Assembly (NCBI GenBank): GCA_963773105.1 | Contig: CAVZAA010000007.1 | Location: 1 to 64,000 of the forward strand | From: Trebonia sp963773105 | Lineage (GTDB): Bacteria; Actinomycetota; Actinomycetes; Streptosporangiales; Streptosporangiaceae | Direction: 5' to 3' | DNA length: 64,000 nt | Part shown: positions 35,631 to 44,897 of the stretch, piece after piece | How positions within the stretch are numbered: position 1 is the first letter of the stretch | How the letters are laid out: each line of letters starts with the position of its first letter | Translations under genes and position numbers: made by a program | Notes under the pieces: model-generated | Told to the model about the DNA's origin: nothing | The model's database searches: none | What the model saw: only the letters and a program-made list of their open reading frames with translations

Positions 35631-36068
35631 CTAGGTGGTGTAGGTGATGGTGACCGCCGTCTTATGGCCGGTGATGGCTTTAGCGGTGATTGTGCCGGTC
35701 GCTCCGGTGAACGCCCGGGTCCCCCCGGTTACCTTTCCGCGCCACGTCTTGCCGGCGTTGGTGGTGGCGATCGTGCCGTAGAGGAAGCCGCCCTTGATAT
35801 CGAGCGCCACGCCCGCCGCAGCTGTGTTCCTCCCCGAGAAAGTGACGTACAGATCGTCAAACCCGATGGTCTTGCCAGCGCTGTTGACGTCGGTGTCCTG
35901 CTGGGCCCCAGCCGTCTGGGTGAACCCGACCGACTTCGCCGCCATGGAGATGAACTTCAGCGTGTGCGTGGCGCTGCGCGCGCTGGCCGCAGCGGGAAGC
36001 GCCAGTCCCCCGGCGCAGCCGAGAATGACAGCCGTGCCGGCCGCCGCGATGGATGTGCGGATTTTCAT
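35631..36068 (-). CDS. Secreted beta-barrel protein, allene-oxide-cyclase-barrel-like
   Basis: 145 residues. A Sec signal (MKIRTSIAAAGTAVILGCAG to LPAAASA) precedes about 115 residues of alternating beta-strand text: THTLKFISMAAKSVGFTQTA, IGFDDLYVTFSGRNTAAAGV, GFLYGTIATTNAGKTWRGKV and FTGATGTITAKAITGHKTAV. This matches small secreted proteins of actinomycetes with the AOC-like or dirigent-like barrel. The ligand is unknown. GGAAGC box before the ATG. Confidence 0.75.
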   Translation of the reverse strand: MKIRTSIAAAGTAVILGCAGGLALPAAASARSATHTLKFISMAAKSVGFTQTAGAQQDTDVNSAGKTIGFDDLYVTFSGRNTAAAGVALDIKGGFLYGTIATTNAGKTWRGKVTGGTRAFTGATGTITAKAITGHKTAVTITYTT

Positions 36069-36507
36069 GTTTGCTTCCTGTCTGTTGAGCGTTGTCGTCG
36101 CAGTGGGAGAGCGCAGGTCAGATCGCGGTCACCGGCTCGCGGCGGGGGCGGTGACCGGGGCGGCTTTGGCCGCCAGTCCCGGGCCATACACCATCCCCGC
36201 CGAGAGGACGCCGAACGTATACACGACTGACGGCGTGAGGCTTCCATGCCCGCCGCCCTCGGAAGACGAGCAGGGCGATGCCGGCGCGCCGTCGTGAGGT
36301 CTGCATGATTCCTCCCGGGAACATGTGACAGATGCTGCGGATCGATTTCGCCGGGTCTGGTTCCCGCGAATCCGTACGGCGAATGTAGGTCGCGCGCTGG
36401 CGGCGGCGCGTCCGGAGAAACGGCGATTTTGCTGTCCTCCGCGAGAACGACGGCGGGTCGGCCGCGCGCAGGATGCGGTCAGCGCGGACCGCTAGTACCG
36501 TCGTGGT
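36069..36507. other. Divergent region with a possible short leftward gene
   Basis: A leftward ATG at 36305 has a good GGGAGGA box. Its frame (MQTSRRRAGIALLVFRG) gives 62 residues ending at 36118. In a neighbouring frame VVYTFGVLSAGMVYGPGLAA, then KAAPVTAPAASR and a stop, looks more like a secreted peptide, so one indel may split a small gene here. The rest should hold the promoter of the histidine kinase. Confidence 0.35.
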
Positions 36508-37641
36508 GTGACGCGGCGCATGCAGGCCTTCGATGCCGTTCTGGCAACGGTTATGCTCCTGTTCGCGCAGGCGGAAGCCTGGGACGGCCTGTTCTCCTCC
36601 GAGCGCACCGGCCCGCGGTGGGGGCTGGCGACGGCCTACACCATCTGCGCCGTCGCGCTGTTCTTCCGGCGCCGTGACCCGCTCGCCGTGGCGCTCGTGA
36701 TCGCGGTCGCCTTCACCGCCAGCTTCGCCGCCTTCGGCTCCTCGGAAGGAATCAGCGTGTTCCTGGTACCGCTGATCGCGGCCTACACGCTTGGCGACGG
36801 CGGAAGCCTGCGCCGCGGCCTGATCGGCCTGGCCGCGCTGCTCGCGATGGGGGCGGCGTGGGATGCGCTCGACTCGAGCGACGCCGGCCTGGGCGCGCAC
36901 GTGGGGCAGGTGATCTGGCTCATGCCGTGGGTCATCGCGTTCCTGTTCGGGCTCTACTGGCGCGGCCGCAGGCTTAATCTCGAGCAGGCGGCGCGCGAGC
37001 ATGCCGAGCGCGCCGAGCGCGCCGTGGCGGACGAGCGCACCCGCATTGCCCGGGAACTGCACGACGCGATCGGCCACAGCGTCGCGGTGATGACCGTGCA
37101 GACCTCCGCCGTCCGCCGTTTGCTGCACGGCGATCAGGACAAGGAGCGCGCCGCGCTGGAGACGGTCGAGGCGACCGGCCGGGAAGCCATGGCGGAAATG
37201 CGCAAGATCGTCGGCGTGCTCCGCTCGGGTGACGAGGCGCCGGATCTGGCGCCGCCGCCGAGCCTGGCCCAGCTCGACCGCCTGGCCGACAACTTCCGGC
37301 ACGCCGGACTGGTCGTGGACCTAGAGGTCGCCGGCGATGCCGCGGCGGTGGCACCGGGCCTGTCGGCGACGGTGTACCGCGTCGTCCAGGAGAGCTTGAC
37401 GAACACCCTCAAGCACGCGGCCGCGCAGCGGGTGCGGGTGGCCATCGAGTGCCTTGGGGACGGCCTCGAGGTCACGGTCACCGACGACGGGCGCGGCGGG
37501 GCCGTGGACCCTGCCAAGGGCGGCGCCGGGCTGACCGGGATGCGGGAGCGGGTCAAGGTGTACGGCGGGACGCTGCTCGCCGGACCCGCGGCCAGCGGCG
37601 GATTCACTGTGCATGCAGTGCTGCCGGCCGGCCCGCCATGA
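36508..37641 (+). CDS. Sensor histidine kinase, NarL/DesK-type (HisKA_3)
   Basis: 377 residues from GTG 36508. Four or five N-terminal membrane helices (about residues 5-150), a coiled linker, then the HisKA_3 box ADERTRIARELHDAIGHSVA with the phospho-accepting His, and an HATPase with the N-box VVQESLTNTLKHA and G-box VTDDGRGG, closing GLTGMRERVKVYGG. It phosphorylates the response regulator encoded immediately downstream; the two genes overlap by 4 bp (ATGA). The stimulus is unknown; there is no large extracellular domain, so membrane or intramembrane sensing is likely. Confidence 0.92.
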   Translation: MTRRMQAFDAVLATVMLLFAQAEAWDGLFSSERTGPRWGLATAYTICAVALFFRRRDPLAVALVIAVAFTASFAAFGSSEGISVFLVPLIAAYTLGDGGSLRRGLIGLAALLAMGAAWDALDSSDAGLGAHVGQVIWLMPWVIAFLFGLYWRGRRLNLEQAAREHAERAERAVADERTRIARELHDAIGHSVAVMTVQTSAVRRLLHGDQDKERAALETVEATGREAMAEMRKIVGVLRSGDEAPDLAPPPSLAQLDRLADNFRHAGLVVDLEVAGDAAAVAPGLSATVYRVVQESLTNTLKHAAAQRVRVAIECLGDGLEVTVTDDGRGGAVDPAKGGAGLTGMRERVKVYGGTLLAGPAASGGFTVHAVLPAGPP

Positions 37642-38309
37642 TCCGCGTGGTCATCGCCGACGACCAGGCCCTGATGCGGGCCGCGTTCCGGATGATCTTC
37701 GAGGCCGAGCCGGACATTGAACTGGTCGGCGAGGCGTCGGACGGCGCCGAGGCCGTCCGGGTGGCCCGGGCGACGTCGCCGGATGTCGTGATCATGGATG
37801 TGCGGATGCCCGGCATGAACGGCATCGAGGCGACCCGTGCCCTAGTCGCCGACGGCGGCCCGGCGACCCGGGTGATCATGCTGACCACCTTCGACATGGA
37901 CGAGTACGTGTACGACGCGCTGCTGGCCGGGGCCAGCGGCTTCCTCCTTAAGGATCTCCCGCCGGAGCAGTTGATTCTGGGCATCCGCGCGGTATGCCGG
38001 GGCGAGTCGCTGCTGTCACCGGTGATCACCCGACGGATGATCGAGATGTTCACCGCGCGGCCGCGGGCAAGCGTGGCCACCCCGGACGCCAGGCTCGCGC
38101 TGCTGACCCCGCGGGAACGCCAGGTGCTGACCCTGCTCGGCGGAGGCCGCTCCAACCCCGAGATCGCGGCGGCGCTGTACGTGTCTGAGACGACGGTGAA
38201 AACGCACGTCCAGCGCATTCTGGCCAAGCTCGGAATACGCGACCGCATCCAGGCGGTGATCTTCGCCTATGAGGCAGGCGTGATCCGGATCGGCTCGCAC
38301 GACCGGTAG
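37638..38309 (+). CDS. NarL/LuxR-type response regulator
   Basis: 223 residues. Receiver with the acidic pair in VIADDQALMRAAF, phosphorylated Asp in VVIMDVRMPGMNGIEATR, Thr in MLTTFDMDEYVYDA and Lys in GFLLKDLPPEQL; LuxR-type helix-turn-helix LTPRERQVLTLLGGGRSNPE with ALYVSETTVKTHVQRILAKL. Cognate partner of the kinase upstream, translationally coupled to it. Confidence 0.95.
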   Translation: MIRVVIADDQALMRAAFRMIFEAEPDIELVGEASDGAEAVRVARATSPDVVIMDVRMPGMNGIEATRALVADGGPATRVIMLTTFDMDEYVYDALLAGASGFLLKDLPPEQLILGIRAVCRGESLLSPVITRRMIEMFTARPRASVATPDARLALLTPRERQVLTLLGGGRSNPEIAAALYVSETTVKTHVQRILAKLGIRDRIQAVIFAYEAGVIRIGSHDR

Positions 38310-38614
38310 CGCGCATCCGGTTCGGCAACCTCAGCCTTGATCAACGTTCGCCAGGGCGCATACTGGGGTGCCAACGGGAACGCTCCCTGGGCTGGGCCTG
38401 GACTGCAGGCACCTGGCTCGCCAGCGGCCTCGGCTGGGCACTGGCAACGCTCGCGGTGGCGGGCTACACAGGTATCGGGCGCCGACAGTAGTATCTGCTG
38501 GCTGTCGCGCTCGGGACGATGCCGTCAGATATCAGGCTCTTGGGCTAGGATGCCCCAAATTTGGGGATGTTGTTACCGGTATCCCTTGTCGCGATGATCT
38601 AGGAGGCGATAAGG
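38310..38614. other. Intergenic region before the sigma factor gene
   Basis: No gene recognised. The last 30 bp carry AGGAGG at 38601-38606, the ribosome binding site of the sigma gene. Confidence 0.4.
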
Positions 38615-40036
38615 ATGAGCAGGCGTAATACCAGGCAGGGGAAGGCGGGGCGCCGCGCGGAGCGTGAGCGCCGACGTCGCTCCACGGCCTCCGGCCAGGA
38701 GCCTCAGGGCGTCGACGTTCAGGCGGTTCGGGTGGCTCCGGGGCCAGACGGTTCTGGTTCCAAGAACTCGGATGAAGGCAGTTTTGAGCTGCGCTCCGGT
38801 GCCGACGAAGGCTTGAGCGCGGTAGAACCGGGCGAGGCTGACCTAGAGGCCAACGCGGATCCTGGCGACTTCGGCGGTCTCGACGCCGACGATGCCGACC
38901 TCCAGGCGACGCTGACCGTCCTGGCTGTCCTCGCCGACGACATCAGCGATGCCGCCGAGGTGACCGGCGATGCCGACGGGCTGGAAGTGCCGGACGGGCC
39001 CGAGGACCTCGGGGGCCCTGAGGCAGGCCTGCCGTCGGCCGAGGGGAGCGGTGAGGACGAGGAGATCCTCGCCTTCAGTGAAGATGACGACGATCTTCCC
39101 GCCGCGCGGGTGGCGGTGGCAGGCGCGACGGCGGACCCGGTCAAGGACTACCTCAAGCAGATCGGCAAGGTTCCGCTGCTCAACGCCGAGCAGGAAGTGG
39201 ACCTCGCCAAGCGGATCGAGGCGGGCCTGTTCGCCGAGGAGAAGCTGGCCGAGGCGGGCGAAAACCTGTCCCCCGACGCGCGGACCGACCTGGAGTGGGT
39301 CGCTGAGGACGGCCGCCGGGCGAAGGACCACCTGCTCGAGGCCAACCTCCGGCTGGTCGTCAGCCTGGCCAAGCGCTACACCGGGCGCGGGATGCTGTTC
39401 CTGGACCTGATCCAGGAGGGCAACCTGGGCCTGATCAGGGCGGTGGAGAAGTTCGACTACACCAAGGGCTACAAGTTCTCCACCTACGCGACCTGGTGGA
39501 TCAGGCAGGCGATCACCCGGGCGATGGCCGACCAGGCGCGGACGATCCGGATCCCGGTGCACATGGTCGAGGTGATCAACAAGCTGGCCCGGGTGCAGCG
39601 GCAGATGCTTCAGGATCTCGGGCGGGAGGCGACGCCGGAGGAGCTGGCGGTCGAGCTGGACATGACCCCGGAGAAGGTGGTCGAGGTCCAGAGATACGGT
39701 CGGGAGCCGATTTCGCTGCACACGCCGCTGGGCGAGGAGGGCGATAGCGAGTTCGGGGACCTGATCGAGGACTCCGAGGCGATCCAGCCGGGTGAGGCGG
39801 TCTCCTTCACCCTGCTGCAGGAGCAGCTCCACGCGGTCCTCGACACGCTGTCGGAGCGTGAGGCCGGGGTGGTCTCGATGCGGTTCGGCTTGACCGACGG
39901 CCAGCCGAAGACCCTGGACGAGATCGGCCAGGTCTACGGGGTCACCCGCGAACGGATCAGGCAGATCGAGTCCAAGACGATGTTGAAGCTGCGCCACCCG
40001 TCCAGGTCCCAGGCTCTCCGCGACTACCTGGACTAA
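38615..40036 (+). CDS. RNA polymerase sigma factor, sigma-70 group 1/2 (RpoD/HrdB-like)
   Basis: 473 residues. An acidic low-complexity N-terminus (to about residue 165) is followed by region 1.2 (DPVKDYLKQIGKVPLLNAEQ), region 2 (LLEANLRLVVSLAKRYTGRG; LDLIQEGNLGLIRAVEKFDY; YATWWIRQAITRAMADQART), region 3 (IRIPVHMVEVINKLARVQRQ) and region 4.2 (LDEIGQVYGVTRERIRQIES), ending RSQALRDYLD. All the core-binding and -10/-35 recognition segments of a principal-type sigma are present. The N-terminal acidic part differs from textbook HrdB, so it may be the housekeeping factor or a close alternative. Confidence 0.95.
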   Translation: MSRRNTRQGKAGRRAERERRRRSTASGQEPQGVDVQAVRVAPGPDGSGSKNSDEGSFELRSGADEGLSAVEPGEADLEANADPGDFGGLDADDADLQATLTVLAVLADDISDAAEVTGDADGLEVPDGPEDLGGPEAGLPSAEGSGEDEEILAFSEDDDDLPAARVAVAGATADPVKDYLKQIGKVPLLNAEQEVDLAKRIEAGLFAEEKLAEAGENLSPDARTDLEWVAEDGRRAKDHLLEANLRLVVSLAKRYTGRGMLFLDLIQEGNLGLIRAVEKFDYTKGYKFSTYATWWIRQAITRAMADQARTIRIPVHMVEVINKLARVQRQMLQDLGREATPEELAVELDMTPEKVVEVQRYGREPISLHTPLGEEGDSEFGDLIEDSEAIQPGEAVSFTLLQEQLHAVLDTLSEREAGVVSMRFGLTDGQPKTLDEIGQVYGVTRERIRQIESKTMLKLRHPSRSQALRDYLD

Positions 40037-40070
40037 CTTGGCCCGAGGGCGGCGGCTTTCGCCTATGGGG

Positions 40071-40457
40071 TCATCTCGGGTCGCGGCGCAGCGGATGGTC
40101 GGCGGGAACTTCGACCAGTACGATCGGGACGCCGTCGGGATCCTCAACCCACAACTCCACCAGGCCCCACGGCTCCTGCACGGGCTCGCGCAGGACGCGG
40201 ACCCCGGCCGCGGCCAGGCGGTCGTGCTCAGCGCGGACGTCCCGGACCTGCAGCCAGATCATCACCGAGGCGCCGGGCGGGCCTGGCGCGTGCCCCGATA
40301 CCTCAAGTAGTCCCTGGCCGAGGAAGAACACGACGGCGGGATCGTCCGCAGGCCCGAATTCACGGTAGATCGCCAGGCCCAGTACATCGCGGTAGAAGCG
40401 CCTGCTCCGCTTCAGGTCGGCCGGGCGCAACAGGATGCGGCTACTGAGTACTTCCAC
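40071..40457 (-). CDS. VOC-family (glyoxalase-like) protein
   Basis: 128 residues; GTG 40457 behind GAGG is the best start. Two beta-alpha-beta-beta-beta modules: RILLRPADLKRSRRFYRDVL and VMIWLQVRDVRAEHDRLAAA, closing with LWVEDPDGVPIVLVEVP (metal Glu position). Family members are lyases, dioxygenases or drug-binding proteins; no substrate can be inferred. It is the last gene of the leftward group with carbonic anhydrase and MarR. Confidence 0.85.
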   Translation of the reverse strand: MEVLSSRILLRPADLKRSRRFYRDVLGLAIYREFGPADDPAVVFFLGQGLLEVSGHAPGPPGASVMIWLQVRDVRAEHDRLAAAGVRVLREPVQEPWGLVELWVEDPDGVPIVLVEVPADHPLRRDPR

Positions 40458-40525
40458 TCTGCAAATCCTCGCAGGCCGGCTGCAGCGCGACGTCAGCCAC
40501 GGTGGCCGACTCCGCACACAAGCCG

Positions 40526-41032
40526 CTACGCAGCAGGCCGGACGATCTCGATCAGCCCGGTACTGACGTCGTACACCGCACCGGACACCAGGATGCCGGG
40601 CGCGAGCGCCCGCCGGGCGATGTCCGCGTCGATTCGGACAGCTGCGTACGGGTCGCCCACGGCCTTGCCTTCCAGATCGGCCACCGGGATCTCGAAGTAC
40701 TCGCCCAGTTGCTCGGGGTAGTCCGCCAGGCGCCGGATCCCGCAGTCGGTGTGGTGCAGGATCACCAGGGTGCCAGTCGGGGGCTGCCCCTGGCCAAGCC
40801 GGCCGAGCAGAGCCCACGAGCGCAGCGCTGCAGGCGTAATCCGGCCGCCGATGTTGCGCATCACGACAGCCTCGCCAAGCGCAAGTCCCAGCACCTGGCT
40901 CGGGTCCACCCTGGAATCGACACAGCCTACGACCCGGAGTATCTGGTTGGACGGGAAAGGCAGGCCAGCGAACGCCCCGACGGCGGCGAACCCGGAGTTC
41001 CGCCGGACCAATTCATCGGTAGAGATGGCCAT
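40526..41032 (-). CDS. Beta-class carbonic anhydrase
   Basis: 168 residues. Zinc site Cys-Asp-Arg seen as VGCVDSRVDPSQVLGL, then ALGEAVVMRNIGG and the second pair in VILHHTDCG (His, Cys). The length is on the short side but all ligands are present. It interconverts CO2 and bicarbonate. It starts 11 bp after the marR stop, so the two are probably cotranscribed. Confidence 0.92.
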   Translation of the reverse strand: MAISTDELVRRNSGFAAVGAFAGLPFPSNQILRVVGCVDSRVDPSQVLGLALGEAVVMRNIGGRITPAALRSWALLGRLGQGQPPTGTLVILHHTDCGIRRLADYPEQLGEYFEIPVADLEGKAVGDPYAAVRIDADIARRALAPGILVSGAVYDVSTGLIEIVRPAA

Positions 41033-41043
41033 GATCGCAAAGC

Positions 41044-41469
41044 CTAGCCGATCTGATCTCGGCCGAGCTGCCGCAGCACCTGCTTCATAACGTCGTAGCG
41101 GGCCGCGCCGATCTCACTGCGCCAGCCGCGCTCCACGGCATCGATGGCAAGCTGGGCCTCGATCGCGGCGGCGTCGCCCTGATCGGTCCTGCTGATCAGC
41201 CTGACCCGGCCGTCGGCGGGAGACCGCCCGCTGGCGACGAAGCCGGCCTGCTCGAGCCAATCCATGAACTCCCCCAGCGCCTGCTTGGTCATGTCCGCCC
41301 GGCGCGCGAGATCGGTGATCCGGATTCCTTCGGGAGGGATCATCTGCAGGAGGCGCCGGTGACTGCCGCGCAGCTCCGGGAAGGCAAAGCCGCCGCGCTC
41401 CCGCCTGCGAAGCTCCGCGCTCTGGCCGAGACCGTGGGACGTTGATGCCCGACCCGCAGATGAACGCAA
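41044..41469 (-). CDS. MarR-family regulator
   Basis: 141 residues. Winged helix core IRITDLARRADMTKQALGEF and MDWLEQAGFVASGRSPADGR, then VRLISRTDQGDAAA. The N-terminal 35 residues before HRRLLQMIP are shorter than usual and overlap the divergent phosphotransferase start by 28 bp, so the beginning may be truncated or wrongly joined. Likely regulates the carbonic anhydrase downstream or the divergent kinase. Confidence 0.85.
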   Translation of the reverse strand: MRSSAGRASTSHGLGQSAELRRRERGGFAFPELRGSHRRLLQMIPPEGIRITDLARRADMTKQALGEFMDWLEQAGFVASGRSPADGRVRLISRTDQGDAAAIEAQLAIDAVERGWRSEIGAARYDVMKQVLRQLGRDQIG

Positions 41470-42397
41470 CGCCGCTCGGCCACGACCAGGGTTCGCCGGT
41501 CACGGCCGGTTTGTGGCGAGTCGAGGTCACCAGCTTGGATCGCGGTGACGCCCCCGGCTGCACGTTCTTCGTGAAGCTGGTGCGTCACACCAGGCTCGGG
41601 CCGGGGCTGCGCTGGCTGCCCGACGACGCGGCGCGGGCGGAATTCGTCGACTTCTATCCGTGGCAGTACGAGCTGGATATCCACCAGTCCGGGATCAGCT
41701 CCGTCCTGCCTGACGGCATGCGAACTCCGCAGCTGCGCGATGTGGGCCTGCCCGATGCGGATCACATGAGCCTGTGGTGGGAATTCGTCCACGAGCGGGC
41801 TGAGGCTTGGACGCTGGCCGACTACCGCCTGGCCGTCCGGCTGCTCGGGCAGTTCGCCGCCCGGCGGCGGCCAGGCGCGCGGGTCAACGAGGCCCTGCCC
41901 GCTGTCCCGCGTACCGCGCGCGACGGTGGATCCGCGCTACGGTTCTATGCCAGTCGGCGCGTGTTCGGAGGCATGCTGCCAGTCCTGCAATCCGGGCAGG
42001 CCTGGAAGCATCCAGTCCTGCAGGAAGCGCTCCGGCTGGCCGGCGACCGGCAGCTCCCCGCCGACATGGTCGCGCTCGGAGCCCGCCTGCCGGAGGTCCT
42101 CGACATGCTCGATGATCTTCCGCAGACCTACGCGCACGGCGACGCGAGCCCGCAGAACCTGTTGCTCCCGGCCGACGAGCCGGGAACTATCGTCGTCATC
42201 GACTGGGGCTTCGGCACGCTGCTCAGGTCAGGGCCGGCTACCTGGGCTCGCTGGCGGCGCGCTCGGCGCTGTGCGCGATCCCGTTCGAGGCGCTCGAGAA
42301 TGCCGTGCCCGGCGAGCAGAGGATAGCGATGTTCGCGGAACGGATGGAACTCACCAGGCTGATGCTCGACATGACCGCCGAGACTAACGGAACGTGA
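41442..42397 (+). pseudogene. APH/ChoK-family phosphotransferase with frameshift
   Basis: From GSPVTAGLWRVEVTS through FVKLVRHTRLGPGL and EFVDFYPWQYELDI the text is like uncharacterised actinomycete phosphotransferases; the Brenner motif YAHGDASPQNLLLPADEPG and VIDWGFGTLL follow. Near 42228 the frame changes: the natural end GYLGSLAARSALCAIPFEAL to MTAETNGT with stop at 42395 lies in another frame. The first ~40 residues of the family (before GSPVTAG) are also absent. Either a double-damaged gene or an indel error plus deletion. Confidence 0.75.
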
Positions 42398-42478
42398 TCG
42401 CCGCACGGGAGCCCGCCGGCCACTGCCCGGCGGCCGGATACGGCGGGCGGGGTGTCACGCGTTTGAGGCGCTACCGGC

Positions 42479-43254
42479 GTGCGGATAGCCGACCGCATTG
42501 ACGGGCGGCTTTACCGTCCAGCCGCTGCGGGCGGGGTCGCCCGCACCGTGTTCCTGCACGGCGGGATGTGGACGGTCGGCGGCCTCGACTCGCACGAGCG
42601 GGTGTGCCGGCGCATGGCCCTCGCGACCGGGTCGGCGGTTCTCGCCGTCGACTACCGGCGGGCACCTGAGCACCCGGCACCGGCGGCAGTGGACGATGCC
42701 GTGGCGGCGATCTTGTGGGCATCAAAGCGTCGCCTGGAACTGGCGGGGACGGCGAATGCCCGTTGCTGGTCGCCGGCGACAGCTCCGGCGGCAATCTGGC
42801 GGCCCTTGCCTGCCTGCGGCTCCGCGATCAGAAGGCGGCACTGCCCGATGCCCAGGTGCTCATCTACCCCAACACCGACCTGACGCTATCGCGGCCGAGT
42901 ACGAGGCAGAAGGCGATCGCCTGCGGCATCACCACAGATGTCATCGCATGGGGGATTGAGTTCTGGGTGCCCGACGGGGCACGGCGCGCCGACCCGGTTG
43001 CAAGTCCCTTGTTCGAGCCGGATCTTGGCGGGCTTCCGACGGCGCTGATCGTCACCGCAGAGCACGACCCGCTGCGTGACGAGGGCGAGGCGTACGCGGC
43101 TCGCCTGGAGGAGGCGGGCACCCCGGTCCTGCTGCGCCGTGAGCCCCCGCTGATTCACGGTTTCCTCAACCTCGACATCCCATCCCCCGCCGCCGCGGCG
43201 GCGGGGGACCGGATCTTCGACGACATGACCCGCCTGATCACGTCCCCGCTGTAG
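42479..43254 (+). pseudogene. HSL-type alpha/beta-hydrolase (esterase), one frameshift
   Basis: Hormone-sensitive-lipase family: oxyanion box TVFLHGGMWTVGG, then VLAVDYRRAPEHPAPAAVDD in the first frame; after an indel near 42745, LLVAGDSSGGNLAALACLRL (nucleophile Ser), ALIVTAEHDPLRDEGEAYA (Asp) and LIHGFLNL (His) in the second. GTG 42479 is the only plausible start; about 50 residues usual at the N-terminus are missing. All three catalytic residues are present if the frame is repaired. Confidence 0.8.
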
Positions 43255-43350
43255 CGGTGGATGTGGTGCTCCCGCTGGTAAGAGACTGCTGACGGTGGGC
43301 GCGGAGGACAGGGTCCGTTCGAGATGACGGGTTTGTGGGGTTTAACTTGG

Positions 43351-44872
43351 TTAGGGTTTGTCGGCCAGGTCGCTGATCGGCTTGACCCCGGCGGTGCCAT
43401 TCCTGAGGCGCCGCAGCAGGCCGCCGAAGTACCAGAGAGCGGCCAGTGCCAAGGCGTAGCCGAGCATCTTGTCCGAGCCGTGGAACGGCGCCGGGAACGA
43501 CAGCGCCACCATGATCACCACGGTGTAGACGAGCACGAAACCGATGACGGGCCACGCCCACCGGCCGAGCGAGAACGCGCCGGGGAGGCTGTCGGTGGTG
43601 CGCCGCTTGACCGCGTAGGCGACCGTGATCAGGAAGTAGATGATGTAGGGGATGATCGCGGTCGCGCCTACGAGCGTGCCGAACGAGCTGGTCTGGAAGT
43701 ACCCGTAGATCATCACGCCAACGTCGACCACGCCGAACACGAGCAGCGCCACCACGGGCGTCTGGCTGCGCAGGTTGATCTTCCGCAGCGTGCCGGAGAA
43801 CGGCAGCATGTTGTCCCGCGACAGGGAGTAGACCAGCCTGGCCTGCGCGCCGCTGCCGACGACCAGGATCGAGAACATCGAGAAGACCACGAACGCCACG
43901 AAGACCTTGACCAGCCAGGACGGCAGCCAGTAGCCCGCGATCGCCAGCAGCGGCAGCGGCGCCGCCTCGACCGTCTTGAGGTCGGGGATGGCGACGGTGA
44001 ACCCGATCAGCGCGACCATCCCCAGCACGGCCGAGCCGCCCACAGCCCACAGCACGCCGCGCGGCACGCTGCGGCCGGGGTCCACCGCGTCCTCGGACAT
44101 GTCGGCCGCCAGCTCGAACCCGACCAGGGTGAAGGCGCCGAGCAGCCCGGCGAGGGCGAAGGCGTACCACGTCGGGTTGTGGAAGACGGAGGTCGTGTTG
44201 GTGAGGATGCCCGCTCCGTACTGCGTGGGCTTGGAGTGGACTCCCCACAGCACGAGGAGCAGCACGCCGAACACGACGGTCCCGATGATCTCGGTGAACA
44301 CCGCGACGTTGTTGACGCGCGCCGCCACCTGGATGCTGATGATGTTGATCACCACGGGGAGCAGCATCAAGATGATCGCGACCGCGAGCACCAGGTGCGG
44401 GCTCGGGCGTGTTGACGTTGAACTCACTGAGCAGCAACGGGGCCGCGACCTGGAGCATGATCGCGCCGCCGCCGACCGCCATGTAAAGCAGGCCGGCGAA
44501 GCCGACGAACCAGCCGTAGGTGGGGTTCACCAGCCGGGCGCTCCACTGGTAGGCGTAGCCGGCCAGCGGGATGCGGGTGCCGAGCTCGGCCACGACCAGG
44601 GCGACCATCAGGTTGCCGACCCCGACGATCGGCCACGTCCAGATGGAGGCGGGACCCCAGTACGCGAGGCCGAACCCGTAGTTCAGGAAGATCCCGGTGG
44701 TGATCGAGATGATCGAGAAAGCAATCGCGAACATCGAGAAGAACCGCAGCGACCGCCGGAGCTCCGGCTTATAGCCGGCCCGCTGCAGGACCGACTCGGG
44801 AGAATCCGCCGCCTGCCGGGCGGGGACAGGCGCCGGTGAAGGCGAGTTGGGTTCGGCTGCCGTACTGGACAT
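43351..44872 (-). pseudogene. APC-superfamily amino acid/amine permease, one frameshift
   Basis: About 507 residues, 12 helices. N-terminal part from ATG 44872: RRSLRFFSMFAIAFSIISIT, TGIFLNYGFGLAYWGPASIW and VVAELGTRIPLAGYAYQWSA (APC consensus). An indel near 44405 shifts the frame inside helix 5; then LLGAFTLVGFELAADMSEDA and the rest to KPISDLADKP. It is last in the leftward operon after the aminotransferase, so it probably imports that pathway's amino substrate. AGAAGGTCA precedes the ATG. Confidence 0.88.
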
Positions 44873-44897
44873 AGTGACCTTCTCTCTTACTGCTTTC